DNA of 64,000 bases from a bacterium (GCA_004299235.1 SCQL01000027.1:23353-87352), one strand, 5' to 3'. Shown: positions 38,440 through 47,673, counted from the stretch's first letter. The notes: a model not told the origin generated them from the sequence alone. Numbers and translations: made by a program.

Positions 38440-39159
38440 GTGGCCAGTGTTCCCTCGCCGCGACTCAGCGTCGTGATCCCCTGCTACAACGAGGAGCAGC
38501 GCCTGCCGCGCACCATCGAGCGGATCGAGCGCTATCTCGGCGGCAGGGGAACTTCGTACGAGCTGATCCTGGTCGACGACGGCAGTACTGACGGCACCCG
38601 CCTGGTGATGGATGCCGCCGCCGGGCGGCAGGACTCGGTGAGGATCGAGGCGCTGCCTCGCAACCGGGGCAAGGGCCGTGCGCTGGCGGAGGGCGTGGCC
38701 GTCGCGACAGGCGCTGTGATCCTGGTCACCGACGCCGACCTTTCGACGCCGATCGAAGAGCTCGACAAGCTCGAGGCGGCGCTCGAGGCGGGCGCCGGCG
38801 TGGCCATCGCTTCGCGGGCGCTCAGGGGATCGCGGGTCGAGATCTCGCAGCCCGTCTACCGCGTGCTGATGGGCAAGGCTTTCAACCTCATCGTGCAGCT
38901 CGTCCTGCTGCCGGGCATCTGGGACACGCAGTGCGGCTTCAAGCTCTTTGCCTCGGAGGTCGCGCATGCAGCGTTCGCCGGTCTCACCACCGACGGCTTC
39001 GGCTACGACCCGGAGGTGCTCTATCGCGCCAAACGACGGGGCGTGCGAATTGCGGAAGTGCCCGTGGTATGGCGCAACTCAGCACCGACCAAGGTGAGTC
39101 CGATTCGCAGTTCGCTCGACATGTTCAGGCACGTCGTCAGGATCAGGTTTCGCGGATGA
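38440..39159 (+). CDS. GT2 glycosyltransferase, dolichyl-phosphate glucosyltransferase-like
   Basis: A 239-residue GT-A enzyme. LSVVIPCYNEEQRLPRTIER, the LILVDDGSTDGTR segment and VTDADLSTPIEELDKL (DxD-like) are followed by WDTQCGFKLF and FGYDPEVLYRAKRRG, hallmarks of the Alg5-like group that makes polyprenyl-phosphate glucose. No clear membrane helices at the C-terminus. GTG start; it overlaps the next GT2 by 4 nt. Confidence 0.87.
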   Translation: MASVPSPRLSVVIPCYNEEQRLPRTIERIERYLGGRGTSYELILVDDGSTDGTRLVMDAAAGRQDSVRIEALPRNRGKGRALAEGVAVATGAVILVTDADLSTPIEELDKLEAALEAGAGVAIASRALRGSRVEISQPVYRVLMGKAFNLIVQLVLLPGIWDTQCGFKLFASEVAHAAFAGLTTDGFGYDPEVLYRAKRRGVRIAEVPVVWRNSAPTKVSPIRSSLDMFRHVVRIRFRG

Positions 39160-39881
39160 GCATTACTGAGAGGACGGCTCCGCCGACCGAGGTCCTGGTC
39201 GTTCTGCCCACATACAACGAGAGCCAGAACCTGGAGAAGGTGGTCGCCGGCGTACGGCATCTCGGACACGACGTCCTGATCGTCGACGACGGTTCTCCCG
39301 ACGGCACCGGCGAGATCGCCGACCGGTTGGCGGCGACGGACTCCGGCGTGCGGGTGCTGCACAGGGGGCGCAAGCTCGGGCTGGGCAGCGCCTATCAGGA
39401 TGCGTTTCGCATCGGCCTGGCGGAGGGCTCGGCGCTCTTCGTCGAGATGGATGCCGACGGCTCGCACCTGCCGGGCGACCTCGATAGCATCGTCGCGGCG
39501 GCACGCGGCTGTGGTGGCCTTGCCATCGGCTCGCGCTACATCCGCGGCGGCGAGATCGTCGGCTGGCCGCCGCACCGCTGGCTTTTGTCCTGGGCGGCCA
39601 ACACCTACTGCCGGATCCTGCTCGGCCTCCGCACGCATGACTGCACGTCGGGCTATCGCTGCTACACACGCGAGCTGCTCACCCAGATCGGGCTCGAAGA
39701 GGTCGTCTCGCAGGGATACTCGTTTCAGATCGAGATGGTGCACCGGACCAAGCGGGTGGGCTACCCCGTTCTGGAGGTCCCCATCCGCTTCGAGGATCGG
39801 GTCGCCGGCGCCTCCAAGGTCTCCCGCGGCGAGGTCCGGCGTGCGTTGTGGACGGTCCTGCGCCTGAGCCTGAGGAGATGA
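39156..39881 (+). CDS. Polyprenol monophosphomannose synthase-like GT2
   Basis: A 241-residue GT-A enzyme. EVLVVLPTYNESQNLEKVV, LIVDDGSPDGTGEIAD, FVEMDADGSHLPGDL, GSRYIRGGEIVGWPPHR and DCTSGYRCYTREL are typical of Dpm1/Ppm1 catalytic domains. It would make polyprenyl-phosphate mannose, a donor for membrane GT-C enzymes such as its neighbours. No apolipoprotein N-acyltransferase fusion. ATGA overlap with both neighbours. Confidence 0.9.
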   Translation: MSITERTAPPTEVLVVLPTYNESQNLEKVVAGVRHLGHDVLIVDDGSPDGTGEIADRLAATDSGVRVLHRGRKLGLGSAYQDAFRIGLAEGSALFVEMDADGSHLPGDLDSIVAAARGCGGLAIGSRYIRGGEIVGWPPHRWLLSWAANTYCRILLGLRTHDCTSGYRCYTRELLTQIGLEEVVSQGYSFQIEMVHRTKRVGYPVLEVPIRFEDRVAGASKVSRGEVRRALWTVLRLSLRR

Positions 39882-41500
39882 CCGAAGTGGTGGCGCACCT
39901 CCCCACCAGCGGGGAGGGCGGCGCGAGGGGCCGGGCGGGGGGGCGGGGCTGGCGATCAGGGATCGAACCGTGGCGCCTGCCGCTGCTCATGGGCCTCGTC
40001 CTCGCCGCCGTCACCGCCCTGCCTTATCTCTACGCGTATGCGGCGCAGCCCCAGGGTCACGTGTTCATGGGCTTTTTCTACCTGGGTGACGATGCCAACA
40101 CGTACCTGGCCAAGATGCGACAGGGCTGGGAAGGGGCGTGGGCGTGGCAGAACCGATACACGACCGAGTCGAGCCCCGCCGCCTACCTGTTCATGTTCTG
40201 GATCGTGCTCGGCCACCTGGCGGCGATCACGAACCTGCCGCTCATCGTCGTCTTCCACCTCGCCCGGGTGGCGGCGGCGTTCGCCCTGGCGGCCGCGGCC
40301 TGGCTCTTCATCCGCCACTTCATCCAGGACCGCTCGGCCAGGCGCTTCGCGTTCTTCTTCTGCGCGATCGGGCTTGGCATGGGCTACGTCATCCAGGCCC
40401 TCGGCCACCCGGTGGTCTTCGGCCACCGAACCGACACGCTCGACTGGCGCATGCCCGAGCTGACCGCGTTCTACTCGGTGCTGGCGCTGCCTCATTTCGC
40501 GTGGTCGGGGGTGTTCGCGGCCGCCGGCGTCGCCCTCACCCTCAAAGCGATCCAGCGGGGCAGCCTCTGGCTGGCGGTGCTCGCCGGAGCCGCGTGGCTC
40601 GGCCAGGCGTCGATCCATCCGCAGATGCCGATCCTCATGGGCGGTGCGACGGCTGTGGCCCTGGTCCTCCGGCCGTCAGCGCCGCGCGGCTGGGTTGCCG
40701 CGGCGATCGCGTTCGCCATCCCGGCGCCCTACGTCTTGTATTCGTACCTCGCGTTCGTGGGCAACCCGGAGGTGCAGCGTTGGACATTCCATTCCAAGAA
40801 CGCGCTGCCCCCAGAGACCGTCAGCCTGGTCTTCGCGATCGCGCCCCAGCTGTTGCTCGCGCTGACCGGACTCCCCGCCGTCCTGCGGCGGCGAAGTCGC
40901 GAGGACTGGTTCCTGGTCGCCTGGTTGGTCCTGCTGGCGGCCATCCTCTATCTCCCGAACCCGGCGGGAGACCTTCGCCGGCGGTTCCTCGACGGCCTGT
41001 ACCTGCCCCTGGTCGTGCTCGGAGCCAAGGGCATGTACGAGACGGTCCTGCCGCGCCTCCGCAGCGCGCGCGCCCGGGCGCTGGTGCCCTTCTCGTACGT
41101 GGCGTTCGCCTCCGTCGGCAGCGCCTTTTTGGTGCTGGCTCCCCTCACCGTGGCCGCGCAGCCTCAGTACTCGGTGACTCGCGCCGAGTTCGACGGCCTG
41201 ACATGGCTTGGGAGTCAACCGGCGGGGCGCGTCCTTGCCATGCCGGGGATCGGTCTTTACATCCCCGCCTACAGCCCCGACACGGTTTACGTCGGCCACT
41301 ATGACGAGACGTTCGACTACCTGACCAAGACGCAGACGGCCTTGGACGTTTTGACCGGCAAGAGCGACATCGGGCAGTTCGTCCGGGCCGATCAGATCCG
41401 CTACGTGGTGTGGACCGCTGACCTCCCAGCGCCGCCGCCGGCGGTCCTGGGCTCCCCCGCCTACGACACGCCCGATTTCAAGATCTACCGAATTTTCTGA
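39878..41500 (+). CDS. Large GT-C-like multi-pass membrane protein
   Basis: A 540-residue protein with about eleven membrane helices and a soluble C-terminal domain. The first external loop has FYLGDDANTYLAKMRQGWEG, with the acidic pair expected for GT-C catalysis. The C-terminal part (TWLGSQPAGRVLAMPGIGLY, VYVGHYDETFDY) resembles the periplasmic domain of such enzymes. Its coupling to the GT2 donor synthase (4 nt overlap) suggests it uses a polyprenyl-phosphate sugar. The ATG at 39878 has GAGGAG just upstream. Family membership is inferred. Confidence 0.7.
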   Translation: MTEVVAHLPTSGEGGARGRAGGRGWRSGIEPWRLPLLMGLVLAAVTALPYLYAYAAQPQGHVFMGFFYLGDDANTYLAKMRQGWEGAWAWQNRYTTESSPAAYLFMFWIVLGHLAAITNLPLIVVFHLARVAAAFALAAAAWLFIRHFIQDRSARRFAFFFCAIGLGMGYVIQALGHPVVFGHRTDTLDWRMPELTAFYSVLALPHFAWSGVFAAAGVALTLKAIQRGSLWLAVLAGAAWLGQASIHPQMPILMGGATAVALVLRPSAPRGWVAAAIAFAIPAPYVLYSYLAFVGNPEVQRWTFHSKNALPPETVSLVFAIAPQLLLALTGLPAVLRRRSREDWFLVAWLVLLAAILYLPNPAGDLRRRFLDGLYLPLVVLGAKGMYETVLPRLRSARARALVPFSYVAFASVGSAFLVLAPLTVAAQPQYSVTRAEFDGLTWLGSQPAGRVLAMPGIGLYIPAYSPDTVYVGHYDETFDYLTKTQTALDVLTGKSDIGQFVRADQIRYVVWTADLPAPPPAVLGSPAYDTPDFKIYRIF

Positions 41501-41517
41501 GCCGGCCCTCCCGTGGG

Positions 41518-43005
41518 TCAGGTGTGCGGGGCCTTGGGGTTGGCACGCACGTAGATCACCGCCACCGGGTCCTGGTAGACCAGCGTCCAGTCGGGCTGCG
41601 TGGCCAGGATGTTGGCCAGCGCCTCGCCCTGGTTGTAGACGACGTAATCGACCCCGTACCCGTCCAGCACGCTCTTCCAGTTGGACCGCAGCGTCTGGAC
41701 GTCCTCGTACCGGTTCAAGAGCGGGTCGCCCATGAGCGCCGCCTCACCGAAGATGAAGACTCTGCGATTGGGCTCTGGGTAGAAGCGGTTGGCGAGGTAG
41801 CCTCCCCAGCCGTACTGGTTGTACATCCGGGTGCCGATGTCGGGATGGGCGGCCAGCCAATCCGCGGCGCCGACGGGATAGTTCGAGGCGTCCAGGCCCA
41901 GCTGCTTGCTCGGACTGCTGCCGTCGACGATACGGACCGCCGTCGCGCCGGCGATGACGAGGAGGACGGCCGCGGTGGTGATGGCGAAAACCGGCCTGGC
42001 CGGCAGCTCGAGCTTCCAGCCGCGGCGGCTGGACAGCTCCTGCCAGTAGCCGGAATAGGAGTTGATCAGCACCGGGGTGGCAACCGCCACGAACAGGGCG
42101 ACGTTGCGTACCGACTGCAGGGCCAGCCCGAGCGCGAGCATCGTCAGCAGGAACTCGTAGAGCCGCGGCCGGCGGAGAGCGAAGCCGGTGACGACCAGGA
42201 ACACCATCGCCTCGAACGGGCGCAGGTAGACCTGGTGGAAGTCAGGCGAGAACCATTCGACGATCAGCTTCTGCTGCGCGATGCTGCCTTCCGTCTGGAA
42301 CGGGTAGGGATACAGGGACAAGCCGTGCGGGGTCGCCGCGACCGCGATCGCGGAGGCGGCGGTGATGATGGCGAGTCGACGGACGTGGGCTGGGTGGGAG
42401 GCGTCGGAACGATCCCAGGCCCAACCGATCAGCTCGGCCGCCAGCGCCACGCCAAGCCACGCGAAGCCGATCACCCACCCGCCGTGGAGATTGGCCCACA
42501 GCACCATCACGAGCGGGAAGAAGTTGATGGCGCGGCTGCGGCCGCTCAGGTATCCCTGCAGCCAGTAGAGCTCGAGGCAGGTCAGAACGAACGTGATCAT
42601 CTGCGCGCGCGGCCCCCAGATGGGTGAGCCGGCGATGGCGCCGAGCGCCAGCCCGACGCCGGCGATGACAAATGGCTGCCGGCGGACCTGGCGGTAGAGG
42701 ATCCCAAACCCCGCCCAGGTCAAAAGACCGAAGGCGATGCTCACGCCGACGAGGCCGCTGGCGTTGTACACGAGCCAGATCAGGATCTCCGTCAGGTACT
42801 CGTGGTCCGTCCAGACGTGGTTTGGGACGGTGAAGGTGAAGATGTCCGTCGAGGGCAACCGGCCGTTGTCCACCATCCACCGGCCGATGCGGAGGTGCCA
42901 CCAGAAGTCCGGGTCCTGGACCGGGGCGATGAAAACCGCAAGGGTGACGATCATGACGCCGCCCAAGAGCAGCGTCCGCGCGCTGAAGCGCTGAGTCAGC
43001 CCCAA
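41518..43005 (-). CDS. GT-C-like multi-pass membrane protein
   Basis: A 495-residue protein with about eleven helices. The first loop reads DPDFWWHLRIGRWMVDNGRL, then TDIFTFTVPNHVWTDHEYLTE, a combination I associate with uncharacterised GT-C-like proteins of Chloroflexota and relatives. The C-terminal domain (MYNQYGWGGYLANRFYP, RRVFIFGEAALMGDPLL) is soluble. Substrate unknown. Convergent with the preceding gene; the ICMT-like gene is 3 nt upstream on the same strand. Confidence 0.7.
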   Translation of the reverse strand: MGLTQRFSARTLLLGGVMIVTLAVFIAPVQDPDFWWHLRIGRWMVDNGRLPSTDIFTFTVPNHVWTDHEYLTEILIWLVYNASGLVGVSIAFGLLTWAGFGILYRQVRRQPFVIAGVGLALGAIAGSPIWGPRAQMITFVLTCLELYWLQGYLSGRSRAINFFPLVMVLWANLHGGWVIGFAWLGVALAAELIGWAWDRSDASHPAHVRRLAIITAASAIAVAATPHGLSLYPYPFQTEGSIAQQKLIVEWFSPDFHQVYLRPFEAMVFLVVTGFALRRPRLYEFLLTMLALGLALQSVRNVALFVAVATPVLINSYSGYWQELSSRRGWKLELPARPVFAITTAAVLLVIAGATAVRIVDGSSPSKQLGLDASNYPVGAADWLAAHPDIGTRMYNQYGWGGYLANRFYPEPNRRVFIFGEAALMGDPLLNRYEDVQTLRSNWKSVLDGYGVDYVVYNQGEALANILATQPDWTLVYQDPVAVIYVRANPKAPHT

Positions 43006-43008
43006 CCC

Positions 43009-43710
43009 TCAGTGAGGCCTGAACGGGTTGGGAAAGTACCGCGGCACCCGCCGCGCATACGGCGGGTAATCATCGGGGAAGGCTCGCCCGAGCACGCCTT
43101 CCTCCCACCGGATGCGCAGCAGCTCGCAGATGACGAAGTACAGCACAGCCAGCCCGCCCGGCCACCCGGCGGTGGCCAGGTTGACGCCGATGGCGGTGAC
43201 GACCTCACCCAGGTAGACGGGGTGCCGGCTGAAAGAGTAGGGCCCTCCCGTCACCAGCCGGCGGGCCTCGGGGATGATCGAGAACGACCGGCGGAGGTAC
43301 GCGAGTCCCCACACCGAGTATGCGAGGCCGGCGGTGGCCGTGATGTCGGCGAAGAGGACCAGCCCTTCGCGATGGCCTCCCCCGGGCAGGAAGCTGGCGC
43401 CGATCGCCGAGAAGGTGCCGGTGAACGCGATCAGCACCACGGCCAGCCGGTGGTCGGTGCCGCGCTTGGGCAGCCGGGTGCTGTAGAGGACGACCAGCAT
43501 CGTGAAATAGGCCAGGGCGAGGAGCTGCTGCAGGACGAAGAGGAGATCGGACGGCTGGCGGATCGAGTGGAACCCTTCCCAGACGAACAGGAGCTGCCGG
43601 GCCAGGAACACGCTGAAGAACAAAGCGGGCAGTAGCCGGCTGAAGACGAGGTCGCGCCAGTACGCCCCCGAGCGCTTCCGCACATCTTCTGCGACTCCGG
43701 AGGCGATCAT
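43009..43710 (-). CDS. Isoprenylcysteine carboxyl methyltransferase-like membrane protein
   Basis: A protein of about 233 residues with five or six membrane helices and the C-terminal ICMT/phospholipid methyltransferase signature: GGPYSFSRHPVYLGEVVTAIG, then RIRWEEGVLGRAFPDDYPPYARRVPRYFP. It binds SAM; the acceptor could be a lipid or a small prenylated molecule. The ATG at 43710 is used; a TTG at 43746 would add 12 residues. Divergent from the tad locus. Confidence 0.8.
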   Translation of the reverse strand: MIASGVAEDVRKRSGAYWRDLVFSRLLPALFFSVFLARQLLFVWEGFHSIRQPSDLLFVLQQLLALAYFTMLVVLYSTRLPKRGTDHRLAVVLIAFTGTFSAIGASFLPGGGHREGLVLFADITATAGLAYSVWGLAYLRRSFSIIPEARRLVTGGPYSFSRHPVYLGEVVTAIGVNLATAGWPGGLAVLYFVICELLRIRWEEGVLGRAFPDDYPPYARRVPRYFPNPFRPH

Positions 43711-43816
43711 TCCCGCGCCCAATCTAACTTCTCGCGCCTCCGGCAAGGCCGGTTAAGCCGCCCGCGGGCGCTGACGGCGATCGGTTCTGGGGGTCGAGAC
43801 TGTTTTGCATAAAGAA

Positions 43817-43846
43817 TTGACCTCCCCGGGGCCGTCCGAGTAGCAT
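43817..43846 (+). promoter_or_regulatory. Sigma-70-type promoter of the tad locus
   Basis: TTGACC (43817-43822), an 18 bp spacer and TAGCAT (43841-43846) lie about 100 nt before the flp start. This is one of only two convincing -35/-10 pairs in the window, and the leader runs into a perfect ribosome binding site. Confidence 0.6.
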
Positions 43847-43945
43847 CACCGCCGCTGACGGACCCGGAGCCCGCAAGAAACGGCGGCGGCCGGCGTCAGC
43901 TAGATCAGCAACCTGTAATTCAAGAAAAAGGAGGTGAAATCGCAG

Positions 43946-44119
43946 ATGTTGAGCCTTTACATGAAGCTTCGCAGCCTTACGACTCGTCAGGAAGGGCAGG
44001 GTATGGTTGAGTACGCTCTGATCCTCGTGCTCGTCTCAATCGTCGTCATCGTGATCCTTCTTACGATGGGTAACCAGATCAAGAACGTGTTCTCGAACGT
44101 CGTAGCCGCTCTCGGCTAA
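43946..44119 (+). CDS. flp: Flp-type pilin
   Basis: A 57-residue prepilin, the structural subunit of the Tad pilus. A basic leader ends TTRQEG, followed by the hydrophobic QGMVEYALILVLVSIVVIVI segment. Placing Glu22 at position +5 puts prepilin peptidase cleavage after Gly17, leaving a 40-residue mature pilin. The ATG is fixed by a perfect AAGGAGGTGA 8 nt upstream; a GTG inside that motif is a false start. A strong terminator follows. No prepilin peptidase, tadE/F or tadZ is in the window. Confidence 0.92.
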   Translation: MLSLYMKLRSLTTRQEGQGMVEYALILVLVSIVVIVILLTMGNQIKNVFSNVVAALG

Positions 44120-44150
44120 ACGAGAAACAAACGTAGTCGCACCTTCAAAA

Positions 44151-44180
44151 AGAGAGCCCCGAAATGGGGCTCTCTTGTTT
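44151..44180 (+). terminator. Intrinsic terminator between flp and cpaB
   Basis: AGAGAGCCCC (44151-44160), loop GAAAT, GGGGCTCTCT (44166-44175), then TGTTT. A perfect 10 bp GC-rich stem with a short T tract. It should end most transcripts after the pilin gene, with partial read-through feeding cpaB-cpaF-tadBC. Confidence 0.9.
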
Positions 44181-44262
44181 CCTGAAGCGAGGGGACGATC
44201 ACGGTCCCCATCGCTACAATGGCGGCACTCTTGAAAGATCGATCACCGGAGGTGACTTAGTT

Positions 44263-45144
44263 TTGGCCGTCGCACCAGCTCCAGCACGACCGCGACCAGG
44301 CGGCGGACGTCTTTTCATCATCGTCGGCCTGCTGTTGGCGGTCCTCGCCGGCGGCGGGGTCTTCCTTCTCGGCGGCACTCTTGGCGGAGGCGGCAACCTG
44401 GGTGGCGGTCCCACCGTCACCGTCGTGATCGCCAAGCAGGCCATCCCTCTGCGTCACACGATCACCGAAGCCGACCTGGACATCGAGAAGGTATCGGGAA
44501 CCTTCACCAGCGTCAACAACACATATGCCAACAAGACGGATGTCATCAACCTGATCGCCCAGATCCAGATCAGCAAGGGCTCCGTGATCACCTCTGACAT
44601 GCTCGCCAAGGACATCGGCCTGGTGCCGGCGGGAGCTGCTCCCGCCTACCTGCCGCTGGCGACGGGCTACGTCGCCATGACCATCCCCACCGGTGAGCAG
44701 CAGGGCGTCGCCGGCCACATCTCGGTGGGCGACTACATCACGGTCATCGCGTCGGCCAGCCTCACCATCTTCTCGACGTCCGGCGCGCAGCAGACCGGCC
44801 CCGCCAAGGTGATCAGCAAGACTGTCTTCACCAACGTCCGCGTGATCGGGCTGGGGCCCGCCACCTCCAACGTGCAGCCCGCCGGCAGCGGCGCCACCAC
44901 GGTTGGCGGTACCCAGGGCGCCACCAGTGGCGTCACGTCCAGCTTGACCATCGAGCTGACACAGTGCGACGCCGAGTTCTTCACGTGGTTCCTGGGCAAC
45001 ACCACCCTCCGCTACACGCTGCAGTCGTTTCACGACTACTTGAAGGCCCCGACTGACGCGGATCCGGGTTGCCCGACCGTCGGTTCCGCCGGCGGTGTCA
45101 GCCAGAAACAGGTCGACGCCAGGTACCATTTCACCTCCTTGTGA
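44263..45144 (+). CDS. cpaB: CpaB/RcpC-like Flp pilus assembly protein
   Basis: A 293-residue protein with one N-terminal helix (LFIIVGLLLAVLAGGGVFLL), a Gly-rich spacer and an SAF-type domain (VVIAKQAIPLRHTITEADLD, KGSVITSDML), as in CpaB/RcpC, then a beta-rich region (ATGYVAMTIPTGEQQGVAGH, VGDYITVIAS). It sits in the envelope and supports pilus assembly. The TTG at 44263 is chosen for the GGAGGTGA 7 nt upstream; a longer reading from 44164 would pass through the terminator. Confidence 0.85.
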   Translation: MAVAPAPARPRPGGGRLFIIVGLLLAVLAGGGVFLLGGTLGGGGNLGGGPTVTVVIAKQAIPLRHTITEADLDIEKVSGTFTSVNNTYANKTDVINLIAQIQISKGSVITSDMLAKDIGLVPAGAAPAYLPLATGYVAMTIPTGEQQGVAGHISVGDYITVIASASLTIFSTSGAQQTGPAKVISKTVFTNVRVIGLGPATSNVQPAGSGATTVGGTQGATSGVTSSLTIELTQCDAEFFTWFLGNTTLRYTLQSFHDYLKAPTDADPGCPTVGSAGGVSQKQVDARYHFTSL

Positions 45145-45162
45145 CGTCCAGCGGTAGCTGAG

Positions 45163-46659
45163 ATGGGTCTACTCGATCGGGTCAAGCAGAACCAGACGGT
45201 TCCCCCCGGGGCAGGCCAGGCGACCAACGGGCCTGCGCCCGGAACCGTCCCTGGGGCGGCGACGTCTTACGCCGCCACGACGGCGATCCCCGTGGCAAGA
45301 CCGGCCGCCGAGGCAGCTCCTCCGGCGCCGAGCCTTGCGTCGCGGGCGGCCGCCGTCGGGGGAGAGCTGGCCCCGGCTTTCACCGCGGCCAAAGTCCAGA
45401 TCCACGCCCGCCTGATCGAGAAATTCGCCGACCAGATCGACTCCAGCAACAAGGCCGGCGTCCGCGAGAAGATCGTCGAGCTGGCGGAGGAGTACTTCCG
45501 CAGCACGGCGATGACCATGACCAAGAACGACAAGGAAAGGCTTGTCGACTCGGTCCTGGACGACGTCCTAGGCCTCGGCCCGCTGGAGGCTCTGCTGGCT
45601 GACCCGAACATCACCGAGATCATGGCCAACCACCCGAAGCAGATCTACGTCGAGAAGAGCGGCGAGCCGGCGCTGTCCGCCGTCACCTTCGAGTCCGAGC
45701 GGCAGATGCGCCAGGTCATCGACCGGATCGTCAGCCTGGTCGGCCGCCGGGTCGACGAGTCGACGCCGATCTGTGACGCGCGCCTGAAGGACGGCTCCCG
45801 CGTCAACGTGGTCATCCCGCCGATCGCGCTCAAAGGCCCATGTCTCACCATCCGGAAGTTCGCCAAGGAGAAGTGGGGACCCGCCGACGTCGTCAACCGG
45901 TTCAGGTCGTCGAGTCCGGAGCTGATGACCTTCCTGCGCTCGTGCGTGCGGGCGCGGTTCAACATCCTGGTCTCCGGAGGCACGGGCTCCGGCAAGACGA
46001 CGCTGCTCAACATCCTGTCGTCGTTCATCCCAGAAACCGAACGGCTCATCACCTGTGAGGACGCGGCGGAGCTGCAGCTGCAGCAGCCGCACTGGATTCA
46101 GCTCGAGTCGCGCCCGCCCAACGTCGAGGGCAAGGGCGCGGTGCCGATTCGCGAGCTCGTCAAGAGCTGTCTGCGTATGCGTCCGGACCGCATCATCGTC
46201 GGTGAGTGTCGCGGCGGCGAGGCCCTGGACATGCTCCAGGCGATGAACACCGGCCACGATGGCTCGATGTCGACCCTGCACGCCAACAACCCGCACGAAG
46301 CCCTCGTCCGGCTCGAGACGCTGGTGCTCCAGGCCGGCCAGGACCTGCCGTCTCGAGCCATCCGCGAGACCATCGGCTCCGCCATCCACATGATCGTCCA
46401 GCAGTCCCGCCTGCGCGGCGGCGTACGGCGCATCGTGAGCGTCGCGGAGATCACCGGGATCAGGGACGGGGAGGTCCAGTACCAGGAGCTCTTCCAGTTC
46501 AAGCAGCTGGGCGTTAGCGCCGAGGGCAAGGCCGTCGGCTACCACACGGCGACCGGCGTCTTGCCGATGCGCATGGAGCATCTCAAGTCCGAAGGCGAGG
46601 ACGTGCCGGATAACCTCTTCACACCCACCGCGCAACCGGCCCCCGACAAGCTGTACTGA
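45163..46659 (+). CDS. cpaF: CpaF/TadA-type pilus assembly ATPase
   Basis: A 498-residue secretion ATPase powering the Tad pilus. An N-terminal Ala/Pro-rich segment and helical domain (to about residue 140) precede GLGPLEALLADPNITEIMAN, the Walker A SGGTGSGKTTLLN, the Asp box TCEDAAELQL, the Walker B-like RPDRIIVGECRGGEALDM and the His box MSTLHANNP. ATG at 45163, 18 nt after cpaB. Confidence 0.95.
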   Translation: MGLLDRVKQNQTVPPGAGQATNGPAPGTVPGAATSYAATTAIPVARPAAEAAPPAPSLASRAAAVGGELAPAFTAAKVQIHARLIEKFADQIDSSNKAGVREKIVELAEEYFRSTAMTMTKNDKERLVDSVLDDVLGLGPLEALLADPNITEIMANHPKQIYVEKSGEPALSAVTFESERQMRQVIDRIVSLVGRRVDESTPICDARLKDGSRVNVVIPPIALKGPCLTIRKFAKEKWGPADVVNRFRSSSPELMTFLRSCVRARFNILVSGGTGSGKTTLLNILSSFIPETERLITCEDAAELQLQQPHWIQLESRPPNVEGKGAVPIRELVKSCLRMRPDRIIVGECRGGEALDMLQAMNTGHDGSMSTLHANNPHEALVRLETLVLQAGQDLPSRAIRETIGSAIHMIVQQSRLRGGVRRIVSVAEITGIRDGEVQYQELFQFKQLGVSAEGKAVGYHTATGVLPMRMEHLKSEGEDVPDNLFTPTAQPAPDKLY

Positions 46660-46676
46660 CCGTTTAGGAGGTCTAG

Positions 46677-47669
46677 ATGTCCATCCCCGTGGTGTTCGGG
46701 CTCATCGCCTTCGCCGGCGTGTTCCTGATCTTTCTCGGGCTCAGCCAGGCACGACGTGCCGCCGGCGGCTCAGAGGATTTCCAGGCCAGGCTGGCGGCGT
46801 ATGGAGTCACGACGGCCGGCGCCGCCCAGCTGCCGCCTTCGACCGGTCTCCGGGACACCCTGAACCGGCTCTTTCAGCCGGCCGCCGACAGGGTGGGTCG
46901 CGGCAACGCCAAGAAGGGCAAGCCATCGGTCGCCGAGCAGCTGCAGCGCGCAGACCTCAAGCTGCGCACGTCCGAGTTCTTCATGATCCAGGTCGGCAGC
47001 ACGGTGCTGTTCCTGCTCATCGCGATGGTACGCTTCGGGTTCCCCGGCGGAATCATCCAAATGGCGGTGTTCGCCTTCATCGGCTACCTGGTGCCGGGCT
47101 TTTACGTGAAATACCGCATCGGCCGCCGGCTCAAGGCTTTCAACACGCAGCTCGGCGACACGCTGACACTGCTGTCCAACGCCATCAAGGCCGGCTACTC
47201 GTTCGCCCAGGCGATCGACACCGTCGCCAAGAACGCCGTGCCGCCGATCGGCGATGAGTTTGCTCGCGCCGTGCGCGAGATGAACCTCGGCGGCTCACCC
47301 GACGAGGCTCTTTCGAACATCACCAAACGCATCGCCAGCGCCGACTTCGACCTGGTCGCCACCGCGTACTCCATCCACCGCACGGTCGGTGGCAACCTGG
47401 CGGAGATCCTCGACAACATCGCGTACACGATCCGCGAGCGCGTCAGGATCAAAGGTGAGATCTCGACTTTGACCGCGCAGGCGCGGGCCTCGGGCACCCT
47501 GATCACCTTCCTGCCCATCGTGCTGGCGGCGTTCATGTACTTCGTGACGCCGACCTACTTCCGGCCGATGTTCTCCAGCTTCGTCGGCTGGACGCTGATC
47601 GCGATCGGGGCGTTCATGATCTTTCTCGGCAACCTGATCATTCGTCGCGTGGTCGCGATCGAGGTATGA
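46677..47669 (+). CDS. tadB: TadB-like pilus assembly membrane protein
   Basis: A 330-residue type II secretion F-like protein. Helices occur at the N-terminus and near residues 100-140 and 275-325. The T2SSF domain carries GDTLTLLSNAIKAGYSFAQA, EMNLGGSPDEALSNITKRI and TAYSIHRTVGGNLAEILDNI. It forms the inner-membrane platform with TadC. The ATG at 46677 has TAGGAGG upstream. Confidence 0.93.
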   Translation: MSIPVVFGLIAFAGVFLIFLGLSQARRAAGGSEDFQARLAAYGVTTAGAAQLPPSTGLRDTLNRLFQPAADRVGRGNAKKGKPSVAEQLQRADLKLRTSEFFMIQVGSTVLFLLIAMVRFGFPGGIIQMAVFAFIGYLVPGFYVKYRIGRRLKAFNTQLGDTLTLLSNAIKAGYSFAQAIDTVAKNAVPPIGDEFARAVREMNLGGSPDEALSNITKRIASADFDLVATAYSIHRTVGGNLAEILDNIAYTIRERVRIKGEISTLTAQARASGTLITFLPIVLAAFMYFVTPTYFRPMFSSFVGWTLIAIGAFMIFLGNLIIRRVVAIEV

Positions 47670-47673
47670 GCTG

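Noticed and set aside
36889..38967. 692-codon minus-strand open frame
   Set aside because: Shadow of the deacetylase, GT26 and GT2 genes, which have full motif sets; no motif in the antisense frame.
44164..44262. In-frame extension of cpaB upstream to 44164
   Set aside because: It starts inside the terminator hairpin, and a strong GGAGGTGA supports the TTG at 44263.
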